This document shows, piece after piece, positions 1-10,491 of a DNA stretch of 64,000 nt. Position 1 is the stretch's first letter. The number at the start of each line of letters is the position of its first letter. The notes under the pieces were generated by a model that saw nothing but the letters and a program-made list of their open reading frames with translations, made no database searches and was not told where the DNA came from. Both the position numbers and the translations under genes were made by a program. The stretch lies in assembly GCA_947650285.1 (NCBI GenBank), contig CANTFL010001425.1, positions 62,001-126,000 of the forward strand, in the 5' to 3' direction. The DNA comes from Hyaloperonospora brassicae. Taxonomy: Eukaryota > Oomycota > Peronosporomycetes > Peronosporales > Peronosporaceae.

Positions 1-316
1 TGCGCGCGTGTGCTTCCCAGCTGTGACTTCCCATCCAGCGCTTGGTGCAGCTTTGCTGGGTCACGAGCGTTCAGACGTGCACATTGCCGGTCCGTTTCAT
101 TTTGGTCCTGCCTATTTTTGATGCGGCACAAATTGTGTTCGAGCGCAGCGGCTCAACACTTTCGTAACGCATATCGACACAAAACTGCTCACGCACATCT
201 GAGCAAAGAACACCAGAGCTGTCCAGCCTCTACGTTCACGTCTGCAACATTGTCGACTTCGCCGTTCCTGCTCTCGCTTTGACTCTACGTACGCATAACT
301 TGACGAACATCGCAGC
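1..316. other. 5' edge, no gene recognised
   Basis: I see no convincing coding exon here. The stretch probably holds the 5' flank and promoter of the gene starting at 317. Short open frames on both strands are low-complexity and have no recognisable motifs. Confidence 0.4.
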
Positions 317-2270
317 ATGGCGTCGATATTCAGCGCAGGGCAGTCCATCTCGAGCATCGGCAAGTCCATGACAGCTATTGCTTGCGTGAAGGACCATCTG
401 GCTACTTTTATGAAAAAGGTGCGAGACGTATTGGAATGATAAGTACCGCCCATGCTTCCCCTTAGATAGAGCACCGTAACGTTGAGAATGACCACAACTG
501 CATTGGTTGCTGCTGACAGGTGATTTACCATGAGAAGTTCTTCCAGCGCATGGGACCGAATCTGCCCGTTTGTGCGTCTACAGTCGCTATTGCGTATTCG
601 TAGACGACTGGACTGCCCAAGTCACTAGCTAACTGACTTTTGCTTGCACCGAATGCGTCATGTAGGCGTTGTCAACGCAGCGGCGCTGCTCTTCCAGCGC
701 TGCTACGAGTACCGGGACGAGATTCGCGATGAATTGGAGTAGGTCGGACGCGTCTCGATTCGCGGCACTAACTCATGCTGACTCGCTGGCTGGTGCTGTC
801 TGCAGGTCTAGTGTCGCCTATGTCGCTGATGCAGGTCGTTGGGTCGTGGGGATGGGAGACTGGAACAGCAAGATGGAGAAGCGGTTGAGCCAGATCAGCG
901 AGCTGGTGCTGCTTGCGAACACATTGCTGGCAGAGTACGCGGTGACGGGGGAAGTGGGAGCAAAGGGCTGTCGCGATGAGTTAGTCGCGTATCTACAGCT
1001 TTTGACAGCAACTGTGACGTTGAAGAATGCACATGCAAACGTAGGCGATGAGAAGTTGGTAGCAGCGATGGACGGTCGGCTTCCACGTGCCGGCGCACAA
1101 TCGGTAACGGCGGCTGAATTTAGCTCGGAGATATCGGCACTGGGATCGGAGATATCTGGGGCCTTTTCGGAGATGTTTGGCATCAACGGCGTTGAAAAGC
1201 CGGTCGGGTCGGACAGGACCGGACAGACGTTCGCGCCTCACGCTTTTGACACTGATGACGATGCGAGGAACCCATTTGCAGCTTCGTTTCAGCGTCCTTT
1301 TGACCCGAGCTGCAATGGCACAGGCAGTGGGAATGCGTCTGTCGCTAGCAGCATTCAAAGCCGTTTCGACACTGCATCAGCAGGCACAAGCGCAGCGCCA
1401 GATTGTCCGCTTTCGGATCGAGATACCCTGGAGGGCCCATTGAGTCCTGTGAGCATGGGAGAGTACGAGTGTTTGGACCTGCGTGCTATCCCCAAGTACG
1501 CTGCATTCAAGTCTTCCGCTCAACGAGCTGCGCGACACAAGTATGCATACGGCAACGGAAGCTTTACAGCCGGCATGACAAGTGATGGAGAGCAGAGTAT
1601 GCACAGCGACTTGAGCACGGAGTACAACGAGTTGTTTCCGTCAGCACCAGTATCGACGCAGGCCGTTTCCAGAAGCTTAAGCGTTGTAGACACGAATGCC
1701 GACCTGAAGAAGAAGCGCATGGAGAAGCCGATGATGGATACGACTTACTCGTACGATGTCCAGTGCGAGGTGGCGCACAATCCATTTCTTTCACCAAGTG
1801 CGCCGGGACCGATAATGCCACACCTTGAGAAGGATTGCTCTCGTACGACACAGCACGAGTTGTCGTTGCAGGAGCAGCAACCGACTCAGTCGGCTGGCGC
1901 AACTTCGAAAACGATGCCAGCATTGTCACCGTTGGCACCGACAGTGGTGACATCAGAAACAAACACTGGTCAAACGCACGTACCTGACCCGCTCAGTGCC
2001 GCCCCGATGGCTTCTTCTGTCTTCAGATCAGCTCCTGCACCACCGCCGATGTTACAAGAAGCTGTCGATCAAGTACCTGTATGTACTGCATCTCCATGTG
2101 CACAGAACGGCAGCACGCAACGCTCGAGTCGAAATAGCGTACAGGGTCTCGTACGAAACGTAGACGAAACAAACGCGCAGACGGCTGCTCCGACTGCTGA
2201 GCATGATCACGAGCACGAACTTTGCAGTAGTGACCAGGAGTGCGATCTGTTTGGAATATATCAATCGTAA
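317..2270 (+). CDS. Unknown protein with helical N-terminus and two NPF motifs (4 exons)
   Basis: I assemble four exons: 317-418, 520-571, 666-738 and 806-2270. All junctions are GT-AG and phases agree (0, 1, 2), giving about 563 aa. The donors are GTGCGA, GTGCGT and GTAGGT. The first ~150 residues look helical and alanine/leucine-rich. The rest is Ser/Thr/Pro-rich and probably disordered, with NPF tripeptides near residues 231 and 401. NPF motifs bind EH domains in endocytic adaptors, so a trafficking role is possible, but I do not recognise the family. A reading that starts at 669 in the frame of exon 4 runs through two introns and gives a poor N-terminus, so I prefer the spliced model. The gene converges on COQ4 with about 108 bp between stop codons. 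Confidence 0.7.
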
Positions 2271-2378
2271 GCAACGCAAATTGCTCGGTACACAACACCT
2301 TTCTCTTCTCGCTCGCGCTCTCACTCATTGTGCCGCTCGCACCTTTTCCACAAGCGCTTGTCGCCCTCAGCGCGCACG

Positions 2379-3221
2379 TCACTTGTGCTCCGACAACACT
2401 GGAGCGACTTCAATGTTCAGCCGCTCACGCAGCTCTTCAATCGGCGTCTCAAACTCTTCTTCGTACATAACGCAGTGCAACGAGTGCGCCTTCTTCGACG
2501 CGCGACACGCCCATGGCACGTACACAGTCGCCAGCAGCCGCCGTTCGTCGCTCGAGAGGCGCAACGGGCCCACGAACGCACTCAGCGCACTCACCGGCAG
2601 CTGTGCGTGCGCCATCTCGACGTACTTTAGCGCCAACTCGCCCACGACCGTCGCGGGCAGGCCAAACAGCGTGTGCCAAAAGTCGTGCGACTCGCGATGG
2701 CGCTGCATGACGTACGCCAGCTCCGGGTCATCGACGAACCGCACGGGCGCGCGGTCGTCGGCATCAAAGCCGTAGCGGTCCATAAACAGCGCGTACTGAT
2801 GGCCGAACGTGTGCGTCGGCAGTGCGCGCAGACGGTCGCGATCGATCCGATGGTTGCGGATCACGGGTTTGTCGGCCAAAATGCGTGCGCCAATGGGATC
2901 CGCGCACATGTGTGCATGGATCCGGCGCAGTGCGTCACGCCCCGTGACGTCGCCTAGCACGGCCAGCATGTCGCTGCGGTTAGGGTTGGCAAACACCGAG
3001 ACCGCCGACGTCACGGCCAGTACGAGTTTCTGGAGCGGAGTTGTGGGCACGTGCGCGTCGTACAGGAGACGACGCTGCGGCTCTCCTGCTACAGGCCCTG
3101 GAGCGTGACCGGTAGTAGTGGACACGTGCGCGACCGACCCGAGCGCCATTGACGGTGTCGTCGCCCGCGTGCAGATGCGCGCGGCAGTCAGTCGAGGGCG
3201 ACGCGCCATGCGAGTGCGCAT
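2379..3221 (-). CDS. COQ4: COQ4, ubiquinone biosynthesis protein (mitochondrial)
   Basis: A single-exon 280-aa protein. The diagnostic COQ4 metal motif is present: H179-D180-x2-H183 followed by E195 (HDxxH-x11-E). In the family COQ4 sits on the matrix face of the inner mitochondrial membrane, organises the coenzyme Q synthesis complex, and has been linked to removal of the C1 carboxyl of the quinone head group. The first ~45 residues are rich in Arg, Ala, Ser and Thr without acidic residues, as expected for a mitochondrial presequence. Length fits the family (about 230-280 aa). It is divergent from the kinase gene that begins at 3409 and probably shares its promoter. No frameshifts are seen. 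Identification is confident; the exact start (Met1 or Met5) is not. Confidence 0.93.
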   Translation of the reverse strand: MRTRMARRPRLTAARICTRATTPSMALGSVAHVSTTTGHAPGPVAGEPQRRLLYDAHVPTTPLQKLVLAVTSAVSVFANPNRSDMLAVLGDVTGRDALRRIHAHMCADPIGARILADKPVIRNHRIDRDRLRALPTHTFGHQYALFMDRYGFDADDRAPVRFVDDPELAYVMQRHRESHDFWHTLFGLPATVVGELALKYVEMAHAQLPVSALSAFVGPLRLSSDERRLLATVYVPWACRASKKAHSLHCVMYEEEFETPIEELRERLNIEVAPVLSEHK

Positions 3222-3408
3222 TCTAAATCAAGAATGAAGGTCACTGCAACGTCGGGTCGACGGTATCAGCCAATCAGCACGCGAACACCGCAGAGTGACA
3301 TGGGGAAAGAAAGGATCGCGCGGATCGTGTGGTATTCGCTTAAGTGCGACAATGACCGCCGAAGGGACCGGTCGATCGATCAACCCGACGAACGACAAAT
3401 CGACGACG
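3222..3408. promoter_or_regulatory. Bidirectional promoter between COQ4 and the Arb2-AGC kinase gene
   Basis: This 187-bp gap separates two divergent start codons. It contains a CCAAT box at 3270-3274. CCAAT boxes are common in oomycete promoters. I could not place an initiator element with confidence. Confidence 0.4.
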
Positions 3409-6216
3409 ATGGCAGACAGCAGACGCGTGTTCGTGCAGCGGGCGGTCGCCAAGGGACCGGTCGTGGACGTGAGTGCGCCCGTCATGGCGTTCGTCCTGCC
3501 CACGGATCCGTGGCCCACTGTTGTCAATGAATTCCTCATGGTCGGTCGTCGATGTATATCTCTCCTCAACTTGTCGCTGCGATGTAGGCGTGTACCCACG
3601 TCTACAGTCTATTTATAGTCAAAGTCTATTTATAGTCACCACGACGAACTGACGTCTGTTTTCTGTGTCACGTTGTGTACTGTTGACACTGTGTGGACCA
3701 TCTGGTGAGTCTAGAGCTGCAACGACGACGACGTGGACGTGCCGCAGCGCGAGCCAGGACTGCTGGCCAACTGCGTCGTGCTGCTCGCTGCGTCGCTCGA
3801 GCAGGTCACAGAGTCCGCGAGCTGCGAGGACGGCAGACAGTACATTCTGTGCATGAATGCAGAGGACGCCGCGCGTCTCCAGACCCAAAAGTTCGGTGGC
3901 AGTAGTGCCAGCTGTGTTCCTGGCACAACTGACGGCAATGCACCACCCGCTCGCGAAAGCATTGCGCTTACGGACCAACTCGAGTCCCTCGAGGAGCTGG
4001 ACTACTACTTTGATGACGCTGGCACGCTGCGTCACTGCCGCACGAACCAGGCTGTGTACGAGCTCATGAGTGACGAGCGAAGAGCAGGCGAGCTCGACGA
4101 TATCGTGAAAGCCGCCATCTTCCACATACAGATGGAAATGCTGGCCGAGCTGGCGTTCAAACAGGCGCGCGTGCCATTGGACCTTCAGCCACACGAGCCG
4201 AAAGAAGCTCGTACGAGTGTGTTCCTCACGTCTGACTGGCGCACAAATAGCAACCTGCTGGTTGTTGTCAACGGTGGCCGCGGCGCCCAGCCTGGGATTT
4301 GGAGTCGGGATCTGCTGATTCAAGAAGGACTGGAGCTCGGATCAATGCTGCCCGTCATGCGCCGTGCGACAGCAGGGAACTTTGCAGTGGCTGTGTTGAA
4401 CCCGTCAACGAACAATGTGACGATTGGGAGCGCGACATTCTCGATTCGTGAAAACTCATCACCAGATGAGCATATGTTGTATGTATGGGATAACATTATC
4501 TCACGTGCACAAGCTCGCAACGTGTATGTGCTGGCTTACTCTTTCGGAGCAAAGTCGGTGCTGACGCTCATTCAGAAGCGTGAAGAACAGGTTGTTCAGC
4601 GCGTGAATGCAGTAGTCTTTGCAGAAGGTGCGTACCGCATGGATCCATCGACCATGTCTTCGCCGATGGCTCAGTTTATGAAACAACGTGTTATCAACTT
4701 CAAGGGTGACGCACATGTTCCGGTGGGCGGGCACATTCCAGCAGAAGAGGAGAAACTATCGTGTAGCTGCTTATCTGTGGGAGACCCCACGGCACCAGCT
4801 CCATCAGACGATGGCAAAGCATCGCCATCTGCAGCTTCCGTATCAGCGCTACATAAACGAAGTAGTAGCAACAAGGCCCGCACTATCAGTCTTTCACTGG
4901 AAACGACGTTCGCATATTTCGTTGCAGCGCGCGATCGTGGTTGCAGTGCAGCCCAGTTCATACACGAGTCAGAAAGCAGGACACGGACATGGCTCGGAAG
5001 TGTCATACGACATCGTCTTGATTCGTTGAAGCCCCGCAAACAGAGTCGCCGTCTCAGCACTGCAATGGGCGCTAACGCAAGCGAATCGTCGCACCACCGG
5101 AAAACTGCCCGCCGCTCGTCGTTGGATACTGATGCGAGTACGTCGGCATTGCGGGCATCTATATCTAGCAGCCGTGGTAGCAGCTCCAGCCACTTCGCTC
5201 ATGGCGTATCGGTAAGCGACTTTGACTTGATCAAGGTCATCGGTAAAGGATCGATCGGGAAGGTGTTTCTTGTCCGCAAGAAAGATACACAGGTTGTGTA
5301 TGCTATGAAAGTGCTGCGCAAGAAGAACGTAGTTCGCCACGGCTTGGAAGAACACATCAAGACCGAGCGTTTGATTCTTGAGGAAATTGATCACCCATTT
5401 ATCGCGCGGCTGCGTTTTTCGTTCCAGACCAAAGATAAGCTGTACCTCGTGACCGATTATTGCTCTGGCGGAGAACTCTTTCACCACATGTCTGATGAAG
5501 GCTTCTCGTATGAGCTGTGTCGATTTTACGCTGCCGAGCTGGTACTTGGGCTGGAGCATCTGCATCGGCTGAAGGTAGCGTATCGTGATTTAAAACCCGA
5601 GAACATTCTAGTTGAAGCCTCTGGACATCTGCGCATTACCGACTTCGGACTGTCGAAGCTAAACGTGGTCTCGGACAAGGGGGCGCAAACGCTCGTGGGC
5701 AGTCCCGAGTACCTGGCGCCTGAGGTTTACAATTTGCAGAAATACGGATTTGCCGTAGACTGGTGGTCGCTGGGCGTGTTTCTCTACGAAATGCTGACAG
5801 GTGTGCATCCATTTTTTGACGATAATCGCGAGGTCATGGTAAGAAAAATCATGACGCCTGGTTTAGTTAGTACGATGATGCCGCCGGAGATGCCTCCCGA
5901 TGCTGCGTCGATAATTTGTGGCCTGCTTACTTTCAGTCCGACGGAACGTCTTGGATCGCGTGGGGCGCAAGAGCTGCGCGACCATGCGTTTTTTGCGGGG
6001 ATTTCTTGGAATGGACTGATGCAGCGGGAGGTGGCACCGCCGTGGCACCCGGTGGTGCAGGATGAGCTCGACGTGGGCAATTTTGACGCCGAGTTCACGT
6101 CCGAGCCGGTCGTGGACAGCGTGTGTACGCACCAATCCATGGTGCTCAGCACAACGTTTGCTGACTTTACCTTCAACCCTAGCATCTCGGACTCCATGCG
6201 CAACCGACGCGATTAA
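3409..6216 (+). CDS. Arb2-domain / AGC protein kinase fusion
   Basis: The long frame has no ATG near its 5' end: it opens after a TAG at 3712. I infer exon 1 at 3409-3468 (ATGG context, donor GTGAGT) joined in phase 0 to an exon starting at 3715 (acceptor TCTAG). This gives about 853 aa. Residues ~95-370 resemble the Arb2/FAM172 alpha-beta-hydrolase-like domain, with the NLLVVVNGG strand, the YVWDNIISRAQARNVYVLAYSFG segment and Glu-rich helices. A Ser-rich linker follows. The kinase has a glycine loop from G530, Lys552, YRDLKPEN with Asp645, DFG at 663, and an APE. The AGC C-tail ends in a hydrophobic motif FADFTF near 835, so PDK1-type activation is likely. AKT/SGK/S6K-like kinases are nearest. 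Arb2 domains are known from fission yeast Argonaute siRNA chaperone complexes; a functional link here is inference. Confidence 0.85.
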
Positions 6217-7255
6217 AGACCATGGCGTGATCGTATCTTCTGAGTTTAAGTGGATGAATGAGTGTCCCCGAGTGCGTACGAAACGCAACGAATCTTAGGC
6301 CGATGAAGTGTCCAACGTTGCTCGAGGAACAGACACGACAGAAACTATTACGAATTTACGAACATCTAGCAACGGGAGTCCAGAGACAAAGGTCAGTGAA
6401 AAGAGCGGCGCTAAAAGGAGACAAATGGGGCTGAGCGACTCGGCGAGGCGACCAAGTGTAACGGATGTATCGACGTTGCAGAGGTTCGACCAAGTAAAAG
6501 GCGCACACGAGACCACTTCGAGCCGGAGGACGGTTACCTTTGTTATCGGACCTTCCGATGTGAGTGGATAGCCTCACGAGTCCGACTCCACGCACTTGTT
6601 CACAATCGTCGTAGTGGTACGTTCTTTTGTAACATACGGGCTACTTGGAAAGACTGGTTGCCCACGAGACCAAGTTCACGACGGAGAACGTTGCCATCGT
6701 GTGCAGTTGCTGAAATGACGCAGCCGCGGTCAATGGCGACAAAGCATCTGAGCTTGCAGCCGAAACAAAGCAGTCAGTCGGCACTGCGTCCGTGACCCTG
6801 CCAACTTTTCATTGAAAAAAGATTGGCGTTGTCACTAGAGAGTCGTTTCGAAACGGCCACGCGTAATGTTCCGTTTGCATCGGTCGGCATGTTCGATGAG
6901 GCCGTCGCTGCAGAGGGACACCTGGCCGAGACCGATCGAGCCCCACGTCCTTGCGCCGTCAAGTAAACCACAGCGCTAGCGCAGCAGTGTTTTGCAGTCG
7001 AGCACTGCGCCAAGTGTGTCGAAATCTTCCGCTTGACCTCCTCGCTTTAACTTTGTTGTTGCTGCAAGCCACTGAGCTACCTACCACGTGCGTCCTTTCA
7101 CGACCCGAGCGACTCTCGTTTGCGGGAACTCGTATCAGCTTTTCAGCGTGCGTGAGTCGAAGATCTCTTGTGCGCCTCTTGACTCGACCTGCGTGCTCGG
7201 TCGTCACAATCCAAGCCGACGCGTCCAGTCAACTTGCTCTTAGAAAAAGACAAAC
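6217..7255. other. Intergenic, 1 kb, no gene recognised
   Basis: Short open frames (for example 6308-6571) lack motifs and are not supported. The 3' half should hold the promoter and 5' UTR of the CRIB-RhoGAP gene. No repeat or RNA gene was recognised. Confidence 0.4.
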
Positions 7256-8320
7256 ATGCTCAACATACAACTACCTCGACACTCTTCGATCAAGAGCGAC
7301 AGTGGCTCGCCGTCGTCGCCTTCGAGTGGTGCTCAAGCTCAGGGCGAGCAAGACTTGAGCCCGTTCTTGGACATCGGCTCGCCCTTTGGGTTCAAACACG
7401 ACATGCACATTCACTACAACTTTCAAGAAGCTCGATTCGAGGGCATTCCCGACAACTTTGCCGACTTTTTCCATCGCAAAACGTCTGAGCGAAGTCGGGC
7501 TGAAACCATCTCGGCAGTGGATGCCTCGGTAGCTCTCGATTTCAAGCGTACGTACTTGTCGAAACAGCGCCGATCCCGCACGAGCTCCGCCTCTTCAGGG
7601 AGTTTCAGCTTGTCCAGCATCATGAGTGGAAGTAGCAGTAGCAGTAGTAGTAGTCCACACGAGTCGGAAGACATTGTGGACCCCGTGCGGATCCTCAACC
7701 AGCACTTTAAACTGCCATTTCGACAAGTGCCACGCGTTGCGGTCCCAGGCTATGACGAACGCATTCCTGCCGTCTTGGTCATGCTGCAGCAGCATTTCGT
7801 CGCCAAAGAGGGTTACCTGACGCCTCACATCTTTCGAGAGTCACCGAGTAAGGCCGAACGCGATCAAGCCATGGTGGACATCAATTGCGGCGCCTTTCAG
7901 GGGGCAGCGCACGACGTCAGGGTCGTGGCAGATTTGATCAAGCTCTGGTTCCGGGAACTCCCGCGTCCAATTTTGCACGAAATACCGACGAGGGACATGG
8001 AACGTCTTGCGTCCACTGAGAACGTCTATGTGGAACTACTCAGCGTCTTGGGAAACCTCGAACGCTGCATCGTGCTGTGGTTAGCGGACCTTTTGTCGTT
8101 CGTAGCCGAGTACCAACCGCACAACCACATGGGTGTGGACCAGCTTGCGATTATCATTGCACCAAATCTCGTTCGTCTCGAGACGGCAAACCCAATGGTG
8201 GCCGTAGCTCTCTCGAAAGCTGCCGTCGACCTCTTTCGAGGTGTGCTTCGAGCACGTTTTCAGCTTCGCCAGGAGTTGAAGGCAGCTGAAGGCGTGGAAA
8301 CCGTCGACGAACGTGCGTGA
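7256..8320 (+). CDS. CRIB-domain Rho GTPase-activating protein
   Basis: A single-exon 354-aa protein. Residues 40-55 (IGSPFGFKHDMHIHYN) form a CRIB/PBD motif that binds GTP-loaded Rac/Rop-type GTPases. A Ser-rich linker, including a run of consecutive Ser at about 126-133, leads into a RhoGAP domain from ~165. The arginine finger is R194 in HIFRESPS, and the conserved Asn is N304 in IAPNL. The protein should stimulate GTP hydrolysis by a Rho-family GTPase and so control actin and polarity. CRIB before RhoGAP is the order seen in plant RopGAPs and is uncommon in animals and fungi. The HIFRESPS context differs from the usual GIFRxSG, but the catalytic Arg is kept. No introns are seen and the ATG has A-rich upstream context. 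Confidence 0.88.
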   Translation: MLNIQLPRHSSIKSDSGSPSSPSSGAQAQGEQDLSPFLDIGSPFGFKHDMHIHYNFQEARFEGIPDNFADFFHRKTSERSRAETISAVDASVALDFKRTYLSKQRRSRTSSASSGSFSLSSIMSGSSSSSSSSPHESEDIVDPVRILNQHFKLPFRQVPRVAVPGYDERIPAVLVMLQQHFVAKEGYLTPHIFRESPSKAERDQAMVDINCGAFQGAAHDVRVVADLIKLWFRELPRPILHEIPTRDMERLASTENVYVELLSVLGNLERCIVLWLADLLSFVAEYQPHNHMGVDQLAIIIAPNLVRLETANPMVAVALSKAAVDLFRGVLRARFQLRQELKAAEGVETVDERA

Positions 8321-8702
8321 GTTCATTCAAGAGTAGTAGTGGATGCAGTTATCAAGCGTGTTTTCGATACCTGCTCAAATGTATAAGCTCGAGACTATTG
8401 TCAAGAAGTACAACAGCAACGAGTTCGGGTAGCGGCTATGAGTGACAAACAATGACCGTAATTCTATTGTGGAACCGTTTGACGTGTGTGTGTGTGACGC
8501 CTTGACATTGAGTTTATGCCACAGACAAGGCTTGCTCGTGTTCGATGATGCCGCTACGAGACGAGAGAGCACACGAATGTCAACCACGCAAGCAACTAAA
8601 TTCCTGTACTACTACTTACAAGCTAGGTTGCTGGACAGGATGCTAAATGTTATCTATCTTCAAGCTCGGAAATGCCGCCAGCCTCTTTTCGAGCGAAGAT
8701 TG
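8321..8702. other. Short convergent intergenic region
   Basis: This lies between the convergent RhoGAP and glycosyltransferase stop codons and should hold both 3' UTRs. Nothing else was recognised. Confidence 0.4.
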
Positions 8703-10316
8703 CTAGTACAGGTACGACTGTAGTTTCTCGATATGAATCTCATCCTGGCAAAAACTCTCTTCTAATGCGGTCATAGCGTTGAGGAAGTATACACGGTCCT
8801 CAAGGAACTTTGCACGCGAGCGCTTCCCCATACGCTGGCGCTCCTCGATGGAAAGCAGCAAAATCTGCTCGACGCCCCGCTCAATATCGGCTACGCCCAC
8901 TCGTGCTAGCGGCACGAACAAGTCTCCTTTTGTCTGCCACCACCAAGCATGTGGCTCTCCTACGAGCACGCCGCTCTCCTCGTCCACGAGCTCGTTCATC
9001 GGAGGCACATTGGTTGTCAAGATAAGCGCGCCAACACTGCGGGCCTCGTTTATGTAGTGGCCAAAACCCTCGGCCTCACTCGGACACAAGTGAAGTCCAA
9101 TCCGGTTTTGCAACTGACCTTTTTCTTCGGCAGGCATCGAGCCGCAAGCGTAGTCCACGTTGTGGAGTTGCCACGAGTCTTTGTCGCCAAATCGATCCTC
9201 AATCCACTCGCATAGATCAGCTTTGATAACACGAACGATGACTTGCGGCCATTCGGGATGCAATGCCCACGCCTCGAGGATCACTCGCGTGTTTTTGAAC
9301 GGACTCGAGCCTGCGAGGTGAAGGAACGATGTCCAATCGCGCTGTACGGCAGGTTGGTACACATCGCGACTTGTGTGCTTGGTGTAGAACACCGAGTACG
9401 AAAGTTGATGTCGATACCTGTATTCAAGTATCTTCTTCAGCCCTATTCGGTTCTTGACAATCATCACGCCGACTGTAGGATTCTCGAGCTCATGGCGATC
9501 AAAAAACTCGATGTTTTGCATCATCCAGATGGTCTTGCCCTTAGGTGCACGAAGGTTTGCATAGTACTTCTTATCCACAGGATGTCGTTCCAAGTAAATA
9601 TCAATCACAGACGTGGGCATGTCCAGCTGCTTGTCCATCTCGATACCCAAGGTATCGTTCTTCTCTTCTCCATTGCCGCTGTACGCATACACTGGCCGAG
9701 CAGATGGCAGAGCATTCAAGTACAGCTCAAAATCGAGCAACATTCCTGGCGAGTCACTCGGCGTGACCACATTAATGCAATAAGCAGCTTTCGAGTCAAG
9801 AGCTTCGTGTCCCTGTCCTTGTGTCTGCATGAAAAAGCCCGGATGTAGCTTCATCAGCTCCTCTTTCTCTCGTGCCGCTATCTGGTTGTCCAATCGCCGC
9901 AGCCTCGTTGCCTGTGTGTCGCCCACTGCCTCCTCCCCTTGGAACGGAATGTCCAGATCTTGATACGTTCCTTCGTGGTCGTGTCTCGTCTGCGCCAGCT
10001 CTCCGTTCGTCCCGTACTGATTCCATCGCTCTTTTTCTCGTTCTACTCGTTTTTCTTCAGCTTTTTGCTGTGCTTCTATTGCTACAGGGGACACAAACAG
10101 CGACTGGAACAACAACTTCATTGGCGGCGTGAGCTCTGCGCTCGTCGGCGGCGGCGCAAGCAGCAAATGCGACTCGACAGTGGCATTACAGTACGCCACG
10201 TGCATTCGTATCTGCGGCAATCGTGCGAAGAAGACGAGCTGGAGCAGACTGGCGATCAGGAGCAATAGGAACACGCACGCGCGCAAGAGGAAGCGCGGCC
10301 CTGACGACTCGGCCAT
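8703..10316 (-). CDS. Type II membrane glycosyltransferase, GT4-like
   Basis: A single-exon protein of 537 aa starting at 10316. The frame stays open for 160 more codons upstream, but that part runs antisense through the start of the neighbouring apyrase-like gene and is low-complexity, so I chose the Met just before a hydrophobic segment. Residues ~9-30 form a signal anchor (LLRACVFLLLLIASLLQLVFF), a charged stem follows, and the catalytic domain faces the lumen. Near the C-terminus SEAEGFGHYINEA carries the E-x7-E pair (E416, E424) typical of retaining GT4-type enzymes. Donor and acceptor are unknown. It is divergent from the apyrase-like gene at 10492 with 175 bp between starts. Role in Golgi or ER glycan synthesis is inferred from topology. 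Confidence 0.78.
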   Translation of the reverse strand: MAESSGPRFLLRACVFLLLLIASLLQLVFFARLPQIRMHVAYCNATVESHLLLAPPPTSAELTPPMKLLFQSLFVSPVAIEAQQKAEEKRVEREKERWNQYGTNGELAQTRHDHEGTYQDLDIPFQGEEAVGDTQATRLRRLDNQIAAREKEELMKLHPGFFMQTQGQGHEALDSKAAYCINVVTPSDSPGMLLDFELYLNALPSARPVYAYSGNGEEKNDTLGIEMDKQLDMPTSVIDIYLERHPVDKKYYANLRAPKGKTIWMMQNIEFFDRHELENPTVGVMIVKNRIGLKKILEYRYRHQLSYSVFYTKHTSRDVYQPAVQRDWTSFLHLAGSSPFKNTRVILEAWALHPEWPQVIVRVIKADLCEWIEDRFGDKDSWQLHNVDYACGSMPAEEKGQLQNRIGLHLCPSEAEGFGHYINEARSVGALILTTNVPPMNELVDEESGVLVGEPHAWWWQTKGDLFVPLARVGVADIERGVEQILLLSIEERQRMGKRSRAKFLEDRVYFLNAMTALEESFCQDEIHIEKLQSYLY

Positions 10317-10491
10317 GTCTCGCGTCAAGGGCCGTATCGTTGGGGGAAGTGCCACACCAAGTGTACATCGAAGAGGACGACGGGGTGGACCACATGCAGA
10401 GGGCAAAACGACCCGTCTCTTGCCCGACGCTCGCAAGAGACAGACCACCGACCAATCACGTGATCGATCGACCAAGTGAGGTACAATCGAA
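10317..10491. promoter_or_regulatory. Bidirectional promoter with CCAAT box and CACGTG palindrome
   Basis: The gap between two divergent start codons holds CCAAT at 10452-10456, directly followed by the palindrome TCACGTGA at 10456-10463, an E-box-like site. Both suggest a shared promoter. Confidence 0.4.

Noticed and set aside
669..2270. Single-exon 533-aa reading of the first gene
   Set aside because: It reads in the wrong frame before 806. The four-exon model has matching GT-AG sites and phases.
3733..6216. Kinase starting at 3733
   Set aside because: That codon is GTG, and the frame opens only after a stop at 3712, so an upstream exon is needed.
5784..6288. Antisense frames opposite the kinase domain
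   Set aside because: They mirror the kinase codons, lack motifs and have no supporting signals.
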